A DNA stretch of 64,000 nt from Bugula neritina (taxonomy: Eukaryota; Bryozoa; Gymnolaemata; Cheilostomatida; Bugulidae): assembly GCA_964035545.1 (NCBI GenBank), contig OZ037765.1, positions 14,068,698 through 14,132,697 of the forward strand. Direction: 5' to 3'. This document shows, piece after piece, positions 46,201-57,067 of the stretch (position 1 is the first letter of the stretch; each line of letters begins with the position of its first letter). Under the pieces are notes generated by a model that saw only the letters and a list, made by a program, of their open reading frames with translations, had not been told where the DNA came from and made no database searches. The position numbers and the translations under genes were made by a program.

Positions 46201-49200
46201 CTCTTCAAATGCATTAGTACTGCTTCTTTTACTTGGTTTGTTGTAGGACAAACTAAAATATTTTATATAAGAACCTTTTTTCTGATGGTAAACTTAAATT
46301 CAGTAACTGAAAATAATGTCTATTGGCACTAGATTTTTTTGACCTAAACAATTTAATATTGACGACTAGATTATAGCACCTGTATAGATGCTGTAATTTG
46401 GTGAACTATAATCAAAATATTCATGACTCGTCTCTTTCACTAGGAAAGCTCACCAAGTCTCAAATTAAGCAAGGCTATTCAGCTTTAAAGCAAATAGAGC
46501 AACTTCTGGAAAAGAAAGATTTAGGGTCCAAACTCACTGAAGCATGCAATGCATTTTACACAAGAATACCCCATGATTTTGGGTAAGGGCTGTTGTTGAA
46601 AGCATCTTTCAAAACCTTGGATACAATAATTTGGAATAAGCATTTTTTTTACCCATACAGAGTTTTGGAAACAATTTTTTTAACTGTACCAACCTGAATT
46701 TGAAAAAGTAAAACACTAAAACGTGGTAGCTTTAGATGTGTGTTAACATTCAGTGCAATGAGCCTTTGTTAAAAAGATTTGCAGCATGTATGTGTGTGTG
46801 CGTCTTATAGAATGAAGCCTCCAGAGAGAATAACTACATTGGCACTTTTACAAAATAAGATGAGCTTACTTGAAGCCCTGGGTGATATTGAGATAGCTGT
46901 CAATGTACTGAAAGCAGGTGATCAGTCTATCAATCCAGTAGATAGGCATTATCTGTCACTGGAGTGTAATCTTCAGCCAATGAACAAGTCTCATGAGATG
47001 TATGAGGTCGGTATGAATTTTTCCACAACCTTTGAAGCTACAACCAATATATTCAACATGTATTAGATTTTCACGGAAAAAACAGTTGATATTTTAATGA
47101 CATACATGTTTTACTGCAATTGAAATTTATATAAATCATGAAATTATTGGCTTTGTTTAATTTGTTATGTACGAGTTTGTTTTATATCTAATGAAGTCCT
47201 GTTTTGTAATGGACTTATTTGAAACTTACCTCTCCATATATTGTAGATATTAGCAAATTACTTGCAATCTACGCATGCCTCTACGCACAGCCAGTATTCC
47301 ATGCAGCTGTTGGACATATTTAGTTGTGACAAGGATGAGGGGGAAGCAAGCACTGTGGGTAACAAGTAAGTCTTTCAATTGGTGACAAACTCATAGTCAT
47401 CAAAGAGTTGATATGTGAAGAATTTCAATGCTATTTCTAATGGATTTGTTCATTTAAAAGCAAGTTATTCTATATGGTTGGGTTTAGATGAAGCTATCTG
47501 TTGAAGTATGAGAATTTGTTTAAAGGTTTTTTCTTTTGCTATTCTTTGTATGTAAACTTTTTAGGATGTTGTTATGGCATGGTTCTCGGCTAACAAACTG
47601 GGTTGGGATTTTAGCTAAGGGTTTGAGAATTGCTCCCCCTGAAGCCCCTGTGACAGGATACATGGTAAGCTGGTGATGCTTACTACATAATATTGTGGAA
47701 CTTATGAACACTCATTACAGCGATGCTAGCTGTAAGCTTCAATTACAGTATGAACTTTTCATAGTGACAAGTATTGTATTGTCTGTTTAATCTATAAATT
47801 TTGCTCTTTTAGTTCGGTAAAGGAGTCTATTTTGCTGATTGCTCCAGTAAGAGTGCAAATTACTGCTTTCCAACAAGAACTAAGAATGTCGGCTTACTCT
47901 TGCTCTGTGAAGTAGCACTAGGTACACTTTTGTATTTGTATTTCAACATTTACATGTAGATGTATTTCATAAAGCTGGCCTTGTTTCGCCAGTCGCTGTA
48001 TTTTCTCTGAAGTTTACTGAAAATTTTAAAGCATGAAAACTTTCAAATTAACGCAGTGCCCTTAGTATATCGGTGGTTAAATTATCTTTTCTCTAATATT
48101 TGTTACTGCTGGAGTTACAGTTGACCATAACTGGTTGAAATATGATGTTTTAAGTTGCTAGAGATTAGTCTACTCTTGACTGTGATTATTGTTAATGTGA
48201 TAAGTGCCTTTATCTTATCTCATTTCGTTTTATTTAAGGTAAATCAAGAGAACTGTTAGCCTCGGACTACTACGCGAATAAACTGCCCAAAGGCATGCAT
48301 TCTGTTAAAGGGTGTGGAAAGAATCACCCAAATCCTGCCTCCAATATCACTAAGTAAGTCTAGTGCTGTTTTAACCATTTATTCTGGTCAGTTTAGCTCA
48401 AAGCTTTAATATCTCCGTTAGTTGAACTTTTCTGTCACAACAAATGGCAGCAGGTGAAATGTGTTATCAGATATGTTTGAACAGTTGAGACATAACTACG
48501 AATGTTGTGAAACTTATGAAATGTATTGAATGAAGTTTCAACTTGGAAACACTAAAATTTGAGTTCGGTAGACAGTGTTTAAAATTTCAAGTTCGCCTAT
48601 AGAAAAATATATAAAGATTTCAGCACATGTTTCTACATGTAATATTATATTATTATGATAGAGTTAAATATGAAGGCTGAGACTAATCTGTTTCAACTTG
48701 ACCTTGAAATAAACATAAGTTAAAAGTTTGTCACATGTTCTCAGTTTTATATTTATATTAGGTTTGTACCCGGTTATAAAAATTCGTTAGAACTAGATGC
48801 AAGAGTTGTTAAAGTGATGGTGATTATGATTTGAGTTATTGCTCATGTTTATACTTACCAGTAACTAGTAGCTAATTGTTGCTACATTAGTTTGTAATAT
48901 TACATTGCAGTGATGAATTATATATTTTATTGTGTTTAATAAATATTTAACAGCTCTGAAATTACAGATAGAATTTTCTTTGTGGGTTGATATTAGGCTA
49001 TTTCTACTTTTAAATGTGTAACATGTTATGGCAGTAACTGTGAATCTTGATTTTTATGGCAGGGTACCTTTTTCATTGTGTATGTAAACCATCCTAGTGA
49101 TTAGTCTGTGTATTGAATTTATTAAAAATAACGTGGAATAACAATTGGTAATAATCAATGTTAGCTAGATTTCTAAGAGCTTGGGTCAAAGTCTGGTATT

Positions 49201-49931
49201 AATTGAGAACATGAGAACATTTTTATGCAAAATCTGTTATTAAACAGAATTTCTTGAAAGCCTATAGCTGAGATATTTCTAGGTATTTTTATATTGCATA
49301 AATGTAACTAGCCTGCCTGCTTCATATGGGACATGTTTTTTATTTCATGCTGAAATATAGATTGCTGTGCAGGCTATAAGAAATCCAACTTAGTGTTTGC
49401 CTTGGTCCACACTATAGTCTGTTCAACAAACATTAATTGCTGTGTGGTTGCTTGACTCAAGCTCTACATACACAAGTTCATCACCAAGTTATCTTGTAGA
49501 TGTAAATATATGCTTGGCTTGAGTGTGTAATTTCTAGTTGAGACTTTGGGTTTAAAGCATGCTTGCTTTATTTTACTGAAATTATACAATTTTCCATATT
49601 ATAAGATTATTATTTATCACTCACATTATTATCTGATAGATATGAGAGAAATTGCAAGTCTGCATTTCCTTCAAAGTAGTATGATAGATAATATAGTTTT
49701 AAATTGAAATTGTGCCAGGTAATCATATCATTTAATTTATTGAATATAATGTTTTATTGTTAAATGTTGTGTTGCAGAGATGGAGTAAACATTCCAACTG
49801 GCAATCTGGTGGACTCTGGTGTCAATAACCCTTCTGGATATACCTTGCAGTATAATGAGTACATTGTTTACAACACTAATCAAATCAAAATGAAATACTT
49901 GTTTAAAGTGAAATTCAATTTTAAATATTAA
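40254..49931 (+). CDS. PARP2: PARP2 orthologue with N-terminal WWE domains (18 coding exons, 700 aa)
   Basis: Nuclear ADP-ribosyltransferase activated by DNA breaks. Exons: 40254-40281, 40574-40630, 41500-41624, 41745-41862, 42062-42247, 43503-43610, 43982-44094, 44274-44446, 44915-45008, 45650-45733, 45968-46052, 46444-46582, 46811-47006, 47247-47365, 47565-47664, 47813-47921, 48239-48353, 49778-49931; total 2103 bp, all phases match. Order: basic start (MPPRKRKAP), WWE (about 37-105), second WWE-like (about 111-170), Lys/Pro linker, WGR domain (about 215-330, [12 protein letters not shown]), helical regulatory domain (about 365-500), ART domain. The catalytic triad is intact: His547 (LLWHGSR), Tyr581 (GKGVYFAD), Glu677 (YNEYIVYN). 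WGR-to-end similarity is to PARP2, which in human is 583 aa without WWE; PARP1 zinc fingers and BRCT are absent. Start is the first Met after a probable leader intron. Confidence 0.93.
41500..42247 (+). other. WWE-domain exons of the PARP2 gene
   Basis: Exons 3-4 encode a full WWE pattern: [24 protein letters not shown], then the repeated strands ending TGYQKRVRI. Exon 5 encodes a second, less typical one starting IWSWEDG and ending [13 protein letters not shown] domains in RNF146 and PARP11-14 bind iso-ADP-ribose, so here they could read the enzyme's own product. The phase 1/0/1/1 junctions join them to the NLS-like exons before and the WGR exons after. Confidence 0.75.
43364..43507 (+). repeat. 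24-bp minisatellite (6 units) overlapping the PARP2 exon 6 acceptor
   Basis: Six exact-length 24-bp units end at 43507, five bases into exon 6 (acceptor AG at 43501-43502). Units 2-6 each contain TAG or CTAG just before ATGCT or TTGCT, so each repeats the acceptor. All are open in the exon 6 frame. Confidence 0.9.
43859..43901. other. Perfect 20-bp hairpin in PARP2 intron 6
   Basis: Arms 43859-43878 and 43882-43901 are exact reverse complements around a 3-base AAC loop. The arm core is GAGTAAATCTATCATT. It sits 80 bp upstream of exon 7. Confidence 0.85.
44641..44920 (+). repeat. 40-bp minisatellite (7 units) overlapping the PARP2 exon 9 acceptor
   Basis: Seven 40-bp units with only single-base differences (TTCCA/TTACA, CTTGAG/CTAGAG). 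Each contains TTGTATCATACAG|GTTCCA, the same 3' splice site used by exon 9 at 44915. The last unit runs six bases into exon 9. Confidence 0.95.
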
Positions 49932-50068
49932 CGTAGTTCAGCTGCCATAATCTTTTTGAGCTTTTGCTTTTTAGCAATGATAAACTACTGTATGTATTAT
50001 TAGACCAATCAAATAATTTAGAATTTTTATTTCAATATTTTAAATGTGTTTGTTGTTTACATTTTAAT

Positions 50069-50074
50069 AATAAA
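50069..50074 (+). terminator. Likely PARP2 poly(A) signal
   Basis: AATAAA 138 bp after the PARP2 stop codon, between two convergent genes. No cleavage evidence is available. Confidence 0.4.
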
Positions 50075-50447
50075 AACTTATTTAACAAAAACAATTAGAA
50101 ATACTGAAAAATTACATAAATCTGGTTTTTAGAAAATAAACGCATGTGTGCATTTATTATATAATATAAAAAATCATTCAATTGCTGATTTCCAAACACC
50201 CAAGTAATAGGTAGACTTAATCAGTCATAAAACTTTGGTAGTTCTAAAATTTAGTTCCAAAAAAAATACTGGGTTGCTTAAAGCAGGAGGTAAACAATTG
50301 AAATATGAAATAGCCTCTCTCTCCCCTAGCTGATTAACTTCGGACTTCTTGAGAATTATACACTGTTAAAGACCTGTGTTTGGTTGGTAACCAAACCTTA
50401 AATGCATACATATATACAGTATACACTAACTCTACAATAAATTATCT

Positions 50448-53400
50448 TCAGGCTACTTTCAACTGTCTTTTCATTATGGTTGAAAACAAAGAGTTGTACA
50501 TGTGAAAAACGTTTTCGCCAGTTGCTGCAGACACTTCAAAGTATCTACAAGAGACCATTTAAATTTAATGTCACATATTATAGCTATTGTATTCTTTATC
50601 ATTAGAGTTATTGAAAATTAAAACACTTCTTTTCATTGCAAACTAGACCAATAGACTATCATTCATACCCCATTCTATGCTGTTTAGCCCATTCTTCACC
50701 CTTCTCTTTAGAAATGACTCGCTTATTTGTCTGATCAACCTATAAGAATTTCAATTAGATATGAGAAGACGACTCAAATAAAATTTTTAAACCTTGACCC
50801 ATCACTATCACAATTATTTTAGTTGAACTTTAGCACTAGAAGCCATATCTAGTATACCCTTCTGACCACAAATGTTACATATATATAATGAAACTTCTCA
50901 ATTAAATCCCATTGTCTTGCAACAGCATTTAAAATTAAAACATATTGTGTGCATTTGTGAAAGCTAATCGTCAATTTTAAGGAGTATCTCACAAGCTCCC
51001 TTTGATATGTGAAAAGAGAAATTCTTGTCCGGATATGTAGGAATTATACGACAAGAAAGGATTCGACTATATGCTAACTGCTGACAATAAGTGTACCAAC
51101 ACAATGTAATGTTAAGAAGATGAGCCATGAAAGCTAGTTACTACAGTCTTGCTTTCTAGCTTCCTAACACATTGCTTCTGCAAGAGAGTGGATAATAATA
51201 TATTACCGTATGTATTACCTTGCATGCACAAAGTAAAATAACAGGCTTTGGGTTGCATATTCTGTTGATTTCATTGTACCAAAAGTTGACAGAGTCAAAG
51301 GAGTTGGGGCTAGTGACATCATAAGTAATAAAAGCGCCATCTGTCTTTCCATACAGTTCTATTCTAGTGTCGTAATAGTCATCATCCCCGGAAAGATCCC
51401 AAAGATGTATACGAACTGTTGGAAAGAGTACATAAATGATGGAGTATCAACTTATCAGGCTACATGTTACAGTAAACTCTCGTACTTTTTCAGGCAGAAA
51501 ATATTAATAAGCGTGCAGCCTGCAACTTTTAGAGCAATTAGCTTGATAGCACATCTCCTAAATTTTCTGTAAAAGACTGCTGGCAACTTGTCATTACATT
51601 AGTGTGACTTGCTTTAATAAAACCAAATGAGGGAAATGCATTAATTTTAAAGGCAATTTAATTAAATTTTGTTTACAATTCATAAAGAAAACATGACATT
51701 GAAGTCTCTATTTATATGTTAAAATATACTAAATTAATGAAAAGTAAAGGAATAATTATAGAGTTGGCTCTGTGCATGATAAACAATCATCCATGGGTGC
51801 TTTATTGTTGTAATTGGATTGTTATATAATGATTTATACCCCCTTGCAGAAACTCTCACCCTAATTTCTGATGTCAAACCTACTGCAATATTGACCCATC
51901 AAAATATAGCACTAAATATAAACGCTGATAGCAACATTTACTTGTATATATGTAGAAGCATAAAGTTGCAACATTACTATATTTGTCTACAGTGTAACTA
52001 ACAACTACTCACAAAATATATAAATGGAGTTAACCATGAATTCATGAAACAAAAAGCCTTTTAGCTACAGCACAAGGTCAGAAAACTCCTCTAGGATAGA
52101 AAATTAAAATATAGAAAAGACCCAGGTTGTTCAGATTTCGAAGTATAAAAGATGAAGCGATGTTTTTACATTCGAATTGAATGTAGCAAGTTAGCAGAGG
52201 CTGTTAATAATATGCTGAATATGCTTTGTCTTAATATATATAAACGCTTATACTATGTTATTTATAATAGTCAGTTTGTGCATGTAGATCTAGAGTGGAC
52301 CATTGATATCTAGAGCAATAAACTATCATAAACTCTTCAACCAGTCTCCGAATTTAATAAAGCAAACATAGCATAAACATGGTGTCTTGAGTGAAAACTT
52401 AAAAATTCAAAATTATTTGCTGGAAAGAGACAACAATCAATACAACTAAATCAACAACAAAAAGCACAAGATGAGCATCAGTGTTGACTTCAAGAGGAAC
52501 AGACTCAATCGGATGTCACAGCAGCAATTCCCACAGAAGTGAATATCTTGTAGCCTGAGCCAGCCCCAGTTGAATGGCAACAGTCAAGGCAGATGAGAAC
52601 CCCAGCTAAATATGAGCAATATAAACTACACATACTAAACAATTGTACCTAATCTGACTAGAAGGCATGGGACAACAAACTAGAAAAGCCCAAACCACAA
52701 ACCCTGAGAACATGATGTACCCTAAAGGGAGACAATCTCATAATGATACTTTGTTATACAATCAATAACAAAATCTTACTCCTTGTTTTATGTATCAGTT
52801 CTTAGTTTTTTGTTTTGGTTTTGTTTTCACTATTGTTAAAGTTTTGTAAAGGGGATGTTGATGATATGATATGATTTGTCTTGATATATAACTAGAGCAA
52901 TAAACTATCATAAACTTTTCAAAAAGTATCTGAATCTAATGGAGCAAACATAATATAAACAGAGGCTAAACATATAAACATGAATGCATGGTGCAGATAA
53001 TACATTGGAGTTCATGCTCATGTGCACAAATCACTACCCAAAAAAAACTGATACAATTAGTAAGCAAAAAAAGTGATGGAGTCTAATACAGCCATGATTG
53101 TATAATGTTATCAAATTCAAGCAAAGGAACAGACATTGTAATCAAAAATGAAAATAATGAATACATGTGTGCTAGATATGTATAAAAGTTTTATGTGATG
53201 GGAGAGTTGAAAACAGAGACAAATATGATAAATACAAGGAATGAGTTGAGAGTAAAGAATAGCTTGGATAACTTTAATAAAATAATGTTACACCAATGAT
53301 TGATAGGAGCATTAGAAATAATAGATAAATCTACAGAATATATGTCAACCTACGAAAAGGAAAAGACAGAGTTCAATCATCAATGTCATGCTAAGGGCAG

Positions 53401-54183
53401 CACGGATACTAAGAGAAATGTAAGATATTACTGAGCATAACTTATAGTCCGTAGCTAAATGTATCATAAGTGAATGTCATAGAGTATAATCTAATAATAA
53501 TAATAATAACAATAATAATAATAATAATTTATTAACCTTCCTTGTCATCAACTGTCTCTATTTTAAAGCCATAATCAACGCCAACAGTTGGTTGGTATCC
53601 TGGTGTAAACTAAAAGTTCAAGTACAGAGTTGTAATACTATATTTATAATGTTGTATTATATGCACAACACAATGGACTATAATAAAATAATTAGCATCA
53701 ATTTGCTCATATACTAAGTAAATCAGACTACTTGCTAATGCTAACTTACTAAAAAAATGCAATTAATTTTTTTATTGATGGAACTTGTACAGTTTTAGTG
53801 TAGTCTCACCTTGTTTTCACAAAAATATTTTATTAAACTTGTTTTTCCTGAACCCACACTTCCTACACCAACAATCTATAAAAATTATTTATATTCATAC
53901 CAATAATAAACATAAACCAACAAATATAAAACAAAAGTGCTAAACATAAAACCAAACTGTAATAAATAAAAAAGGTCAAGCACATTGTAATGTGCGTAGT
54001 GAAAGCTTAAATATCTTTCATTTCCTTTAAATCAGTGTAATACCATTCTTTTACTTAATGTACTTTTCCAATGATATTATGGTATTTTTTATAGAAAACT
54101 ATAAAACTTACTTTTAGCCATTTTAAACTATAAATGTGCTCAGAAACTTTAGATTCAATATCTTTTCTTTTATCTTCAACCAT
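50448..54183 (-). CDS. Rab-like small GTPase resembling the RBJ/DNAJC27 GTPase domain, 6 exons, 191 aa
   Basis: Minus-strand exons in coding order: 54112-54183, 53810-53875, 53537-53609, 51219-51415, 50669-50739, 50448-50544; 576 bp, all phases match. The P-loop is GSVGSGKT (residues 29-36), switch I YQPTVGVDYG, G3 WDLSGD (76-81; usual Gln replaced by Asp), and G5 FEVSAATG. G4 reads CKVD (135-138), with Cys in place of the Asn that reads guanine. RNRNEFY-like YDTRIELYG after G3 and the IDYG-like switch recall RBJ, but there is no J domain, and the C-terminus (KRQLKVA) has no prenylation Cys. Function is unknown; a vesicle- or signalling-type GTPase is the family expectation. It lies tail-to-tail with PARP2, 517 bp between the stop codons. 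An acceptor-like CTCTAG just before the start codon suggests a spliced leader. Confidence 0.8.
52202..52961 (+). mobile_element. Short LTR element (TRIM/deleted Ty3-like) in a GTPase intron
   Basis: 5' LTR 52202-52379 starts TGTTAATAATATGC and ends ATAAACA. 3' LTR 52856-52961 starts TGTTGATGATATG, ends ATAAACA and lacks about 70 bp. Shared core is GAGCAATAAACTATCATAAAC. GAGGC flanks both sides (52197-52201 and 52962-52966), a 5-bp target duplication. TGGTGTCTTGAG right after the 5' LTR looks like a primer-binding site, and AAAGGGGA before the 3' LTR is a polypurine tract. The 476-bp interior keeps a fragment reading EWQQSRQMRTPAKYEQYKL, like the basic tail at the end of Ty3 pol. It is non-coding otherwise and lies antisense to the GTPase. 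Confidence 0.8.
53492..53528. repeat. TAA microsatellite next to a GTPase exon donor
   Basis: About twelve TAA units with one TAAC interruption, ending a few bases from the donor of the GTPase exon 3. Confidence 0.85.
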
Positions 54184-57067
54184 ATCTAGAGCAAAGTTGA
54201 AATATTTTAAGACAATAACTTGCTTATGAAATCAAAACTGTTAAAGCAGAACTGCAAGCAGACAATTTAATTATATTTTTTCAAAAATTAGCCAACAAAG
54301 TTTATATTGTAAGTTTTAGTGTCAAAATCAGTAGTTTCAGTTGTAGCTTCGGCCACTAAAATGCAAATCTGGTTAAAGTTATGTTGATTAAGGGAAATCT
54401 TCAACCTAGAGTTTGTAGTTTTACAATTTGGCTATTTTACTAAACATTTTGGTTTGAGTTCATAGTTTTGTTTGACATGAGACTGGTTTCTAAAGCTTTA
54501 GTAAGTTAAAAAAAACTATAAGTATATATTGATATCATTAAACATAATAATTCAATAAATTGTTTCAGGTCAATTTTGTCATAAATAAAACAGTTCATTT
54601 AAGTCTATTCTCAACCGATAACAAAATAGGTTCGCAACAAATTTTCTCTTGAAATTTATGGTATAGTAAGCTTTAGCTGTTTTTGTCCCGTAGATATTAC
54701 CGATTATTTAAACGAATAACTTATTTTAAAAAAGACAAAGCACAGGTATATTTAGCAGCCTTGAGCGCAGCCCAAGCGTCGTTGAAATAAACCGCAACTT
54801 TTATAAAGCAGTCCAGAAATCTGTTGCTCATTTAATTAGGCTATGTAGTTTACGTTTCCGGTTATAAGGTTTAAATTCTAGCTTTATATTTCAGTTTTAC
54901 GTCTAAGTATTACTATTACTTTATTAGTAATTATTTAATTTTTATGTTATTTAAAACGTAGCGTTTCAAATGTAAAAACTAGTAATTTTAATTTAAATGT
55001 TCTTGTACAATTTCAGCATTAAATTATCTTGAGTTTTTCATTCTAATACAATACTTACTTAGGACTAGGTCCCTTTGATTTGGATTTTGCAAACTCAAAG
55101 GCACTATGACTATCAGTATCACGGGTCTCAGTATCACGTCTATCAATATCACTATGACTATGACTATTAGTATGACTATCAGTATGAGTATCAGTATCAG
55201 TAAGTCAAAGTAATTGAATCAGTATGATTATCATTATCATTATGACTATCACTATGAGTATGGGTATGACTTAGTCTAAGTCTTATGAGTATCACAATCA
55301 ATGAGTATACTATACGCACTCACTAATTATAATACTTAATAGTAAAATGTCAGACTGAATACGAGCACATTTGCACATAAGTAGGGAGCGTGATAGGCTA
55401 AGTTGAGAGAAGCAGAATGTGTGCCCAAAGTCACCACATAGTTTCACATTCACGTTGAGTTTGACAATTGTGATTGTCATTGTGGCGTTGTTGACACTGA
55501 TTGAATTTGATAATCATATTTACTGGTATTGTCACCACTACCACTACGGCTTATAGTTATATAAATTGTTTTGCTGAATCTGTTTTGGTTTAATAAAATA
55601 TATCAACATACATATATATAGAAACATAACTTTTAGAGTTGGGCAGTGATGGTTGCCTAGTAAAAGCAATTGACACAGTCAAATTAGGAGGGGTAACACG
55701 TAGTAACAATTCTCACAGTTCAAACAGTGTTACCTAATATTTTATTGCATCACATTAATTGATGGTTTTATGCGTTTAATTAAAAATAGGTTTTTGTAGC
55801 GCGTTTAAAAACTGATGGTAACTCTGTTTAGTTTAGAAAGATGAGGTAATTTTGCTTCAATTCACATTTTGTTAATGCCTACAGTAATATGATTCTACTG
55901 CTATTCATATAACCATAGCTACTTGAATTTGACCTTTTAAAACAAAAAACATATCTATATAATGCTTTAATTCTGAAAAGTCCATTGAAAAAACATTGTG
56001 ATGTTAATCTGTTTTATATAGAATTTTTCTATTCTGTGTATACTTGACCTATGCCTTTGGCACCATTTTAGTTTTAGTTTACAGAATTTATTTTTTAAAA
56101 ATTCAATAACATAGCAAAAGTTTATGCATGATTCCTAATGGGGAGAATGGAAAGAGTTTTCAACTACAGCAGGAAAACGTCACACAAAGCTAACAATGAC
56201 TTCACCACAATAGACTATGTTTGCCATAAATTTTGTTGTTACTGCAAATTTTTACTTTTTACAAAAGAACTATCCTGATCAATAAGTCCATTTTCCTCAC
56301 ACAACTTAATTTTACAGCTCTCTCCTCCATGGTGGTACATTCTTCAACGTAGTCAAGAGCACCATGTAGAAATTTCAGAGTTTGGCTATTGCATAAAATT
56401 TGAATTATGCTATATAATTTTAAGAATAAAATATGGATTTTAATAAGTTAAGGTGTTGGGATGCATTTATAGAGCTCTGAATGCAGGGTAGTTATTCAGT
56501 ACAGTTATCATAAGTGCTGAGGCATTTGCTATAAATTTTCACTTGAAACTTTTTGGTTTACATTTTTATGGAATGGTAATTACTTGAAACTAAAAACATT
56601 CTTGGCACCAAAACATGGAACTAAATTTAGAAACTGCTTTAAGTCAGTAATGCCAAAAGCGACAGACCTTTAAATGTTTACACAAAAAAATTTTCTACCA
56701 AAAGACTGGAAGCTCTTTTGCACATCTTTCTGTGCTTTTGTAATGTGCAACTCAACCAATTCTGTTCTTATAACATAATTAAATAAGAGAAGGTGTTATG
56801 GATGTAAAGGGAACTAAAGAGACTTTCTAAGCAAATTAATTAGAAAGTTCAAAAAGGCCTGCTTCGTCTTATTTGATTGACATAAATGGTTTTGAAATAA
56901 ACATTTGAGAAATAAATGTTCTACTCAGTTTTCCATCAATGAGACAACACACTTTGTGTTAAACAAATTGTTTAAAGTATTTTGCAAAGTTTATCAATGA
57001 ATCTGCACTGTTTGAATCGAATCATATAGTAACCCTACTATTGTAGGATTTATTAGAGGCTACCAGT
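54184..57067. other. Intergenic region between the divergent GTPase and TTC5 genes
   Basis: About 2.9 kb that should hold both promoters. Apart from the STATSA repeat at about 55105-55280, it is AT-rich with no gene recognised. An acceptor-like CTATTGTAG at about 57039-57047, 20 bp before the TTC5 start codon, suggests a leader intron for TTC5. Confidence 0.4.
55105..55280. repeat. Period-6 STATSA repeat with C/G flipping
   Basis: Consecutive hexamers CTATGA, CTATCA, GTATCA, GTATGA, CTATTA, with two short interruptions (GGGTCT and CACGTC). The constant bases are TAT and A; positions 1 and 4 switch between C and G. Confidence 0.75.

Noticed and set aside
47007-47012. GTATGA at 47011 as the donor of PARP2 exon 13.
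   Set aside because: Only the GTCGGT donor at 47007 keeps the frame into the conserved ANYLQSTHA segment.
50654-50670. In-frame stop after GYE in the GTPase exon 5 read-through.
   Set aside because: A GG|GTATGA donor just before it joins exon 6 in phase and supplies the G5 motif, so the short version is more likely an unspliced frame.
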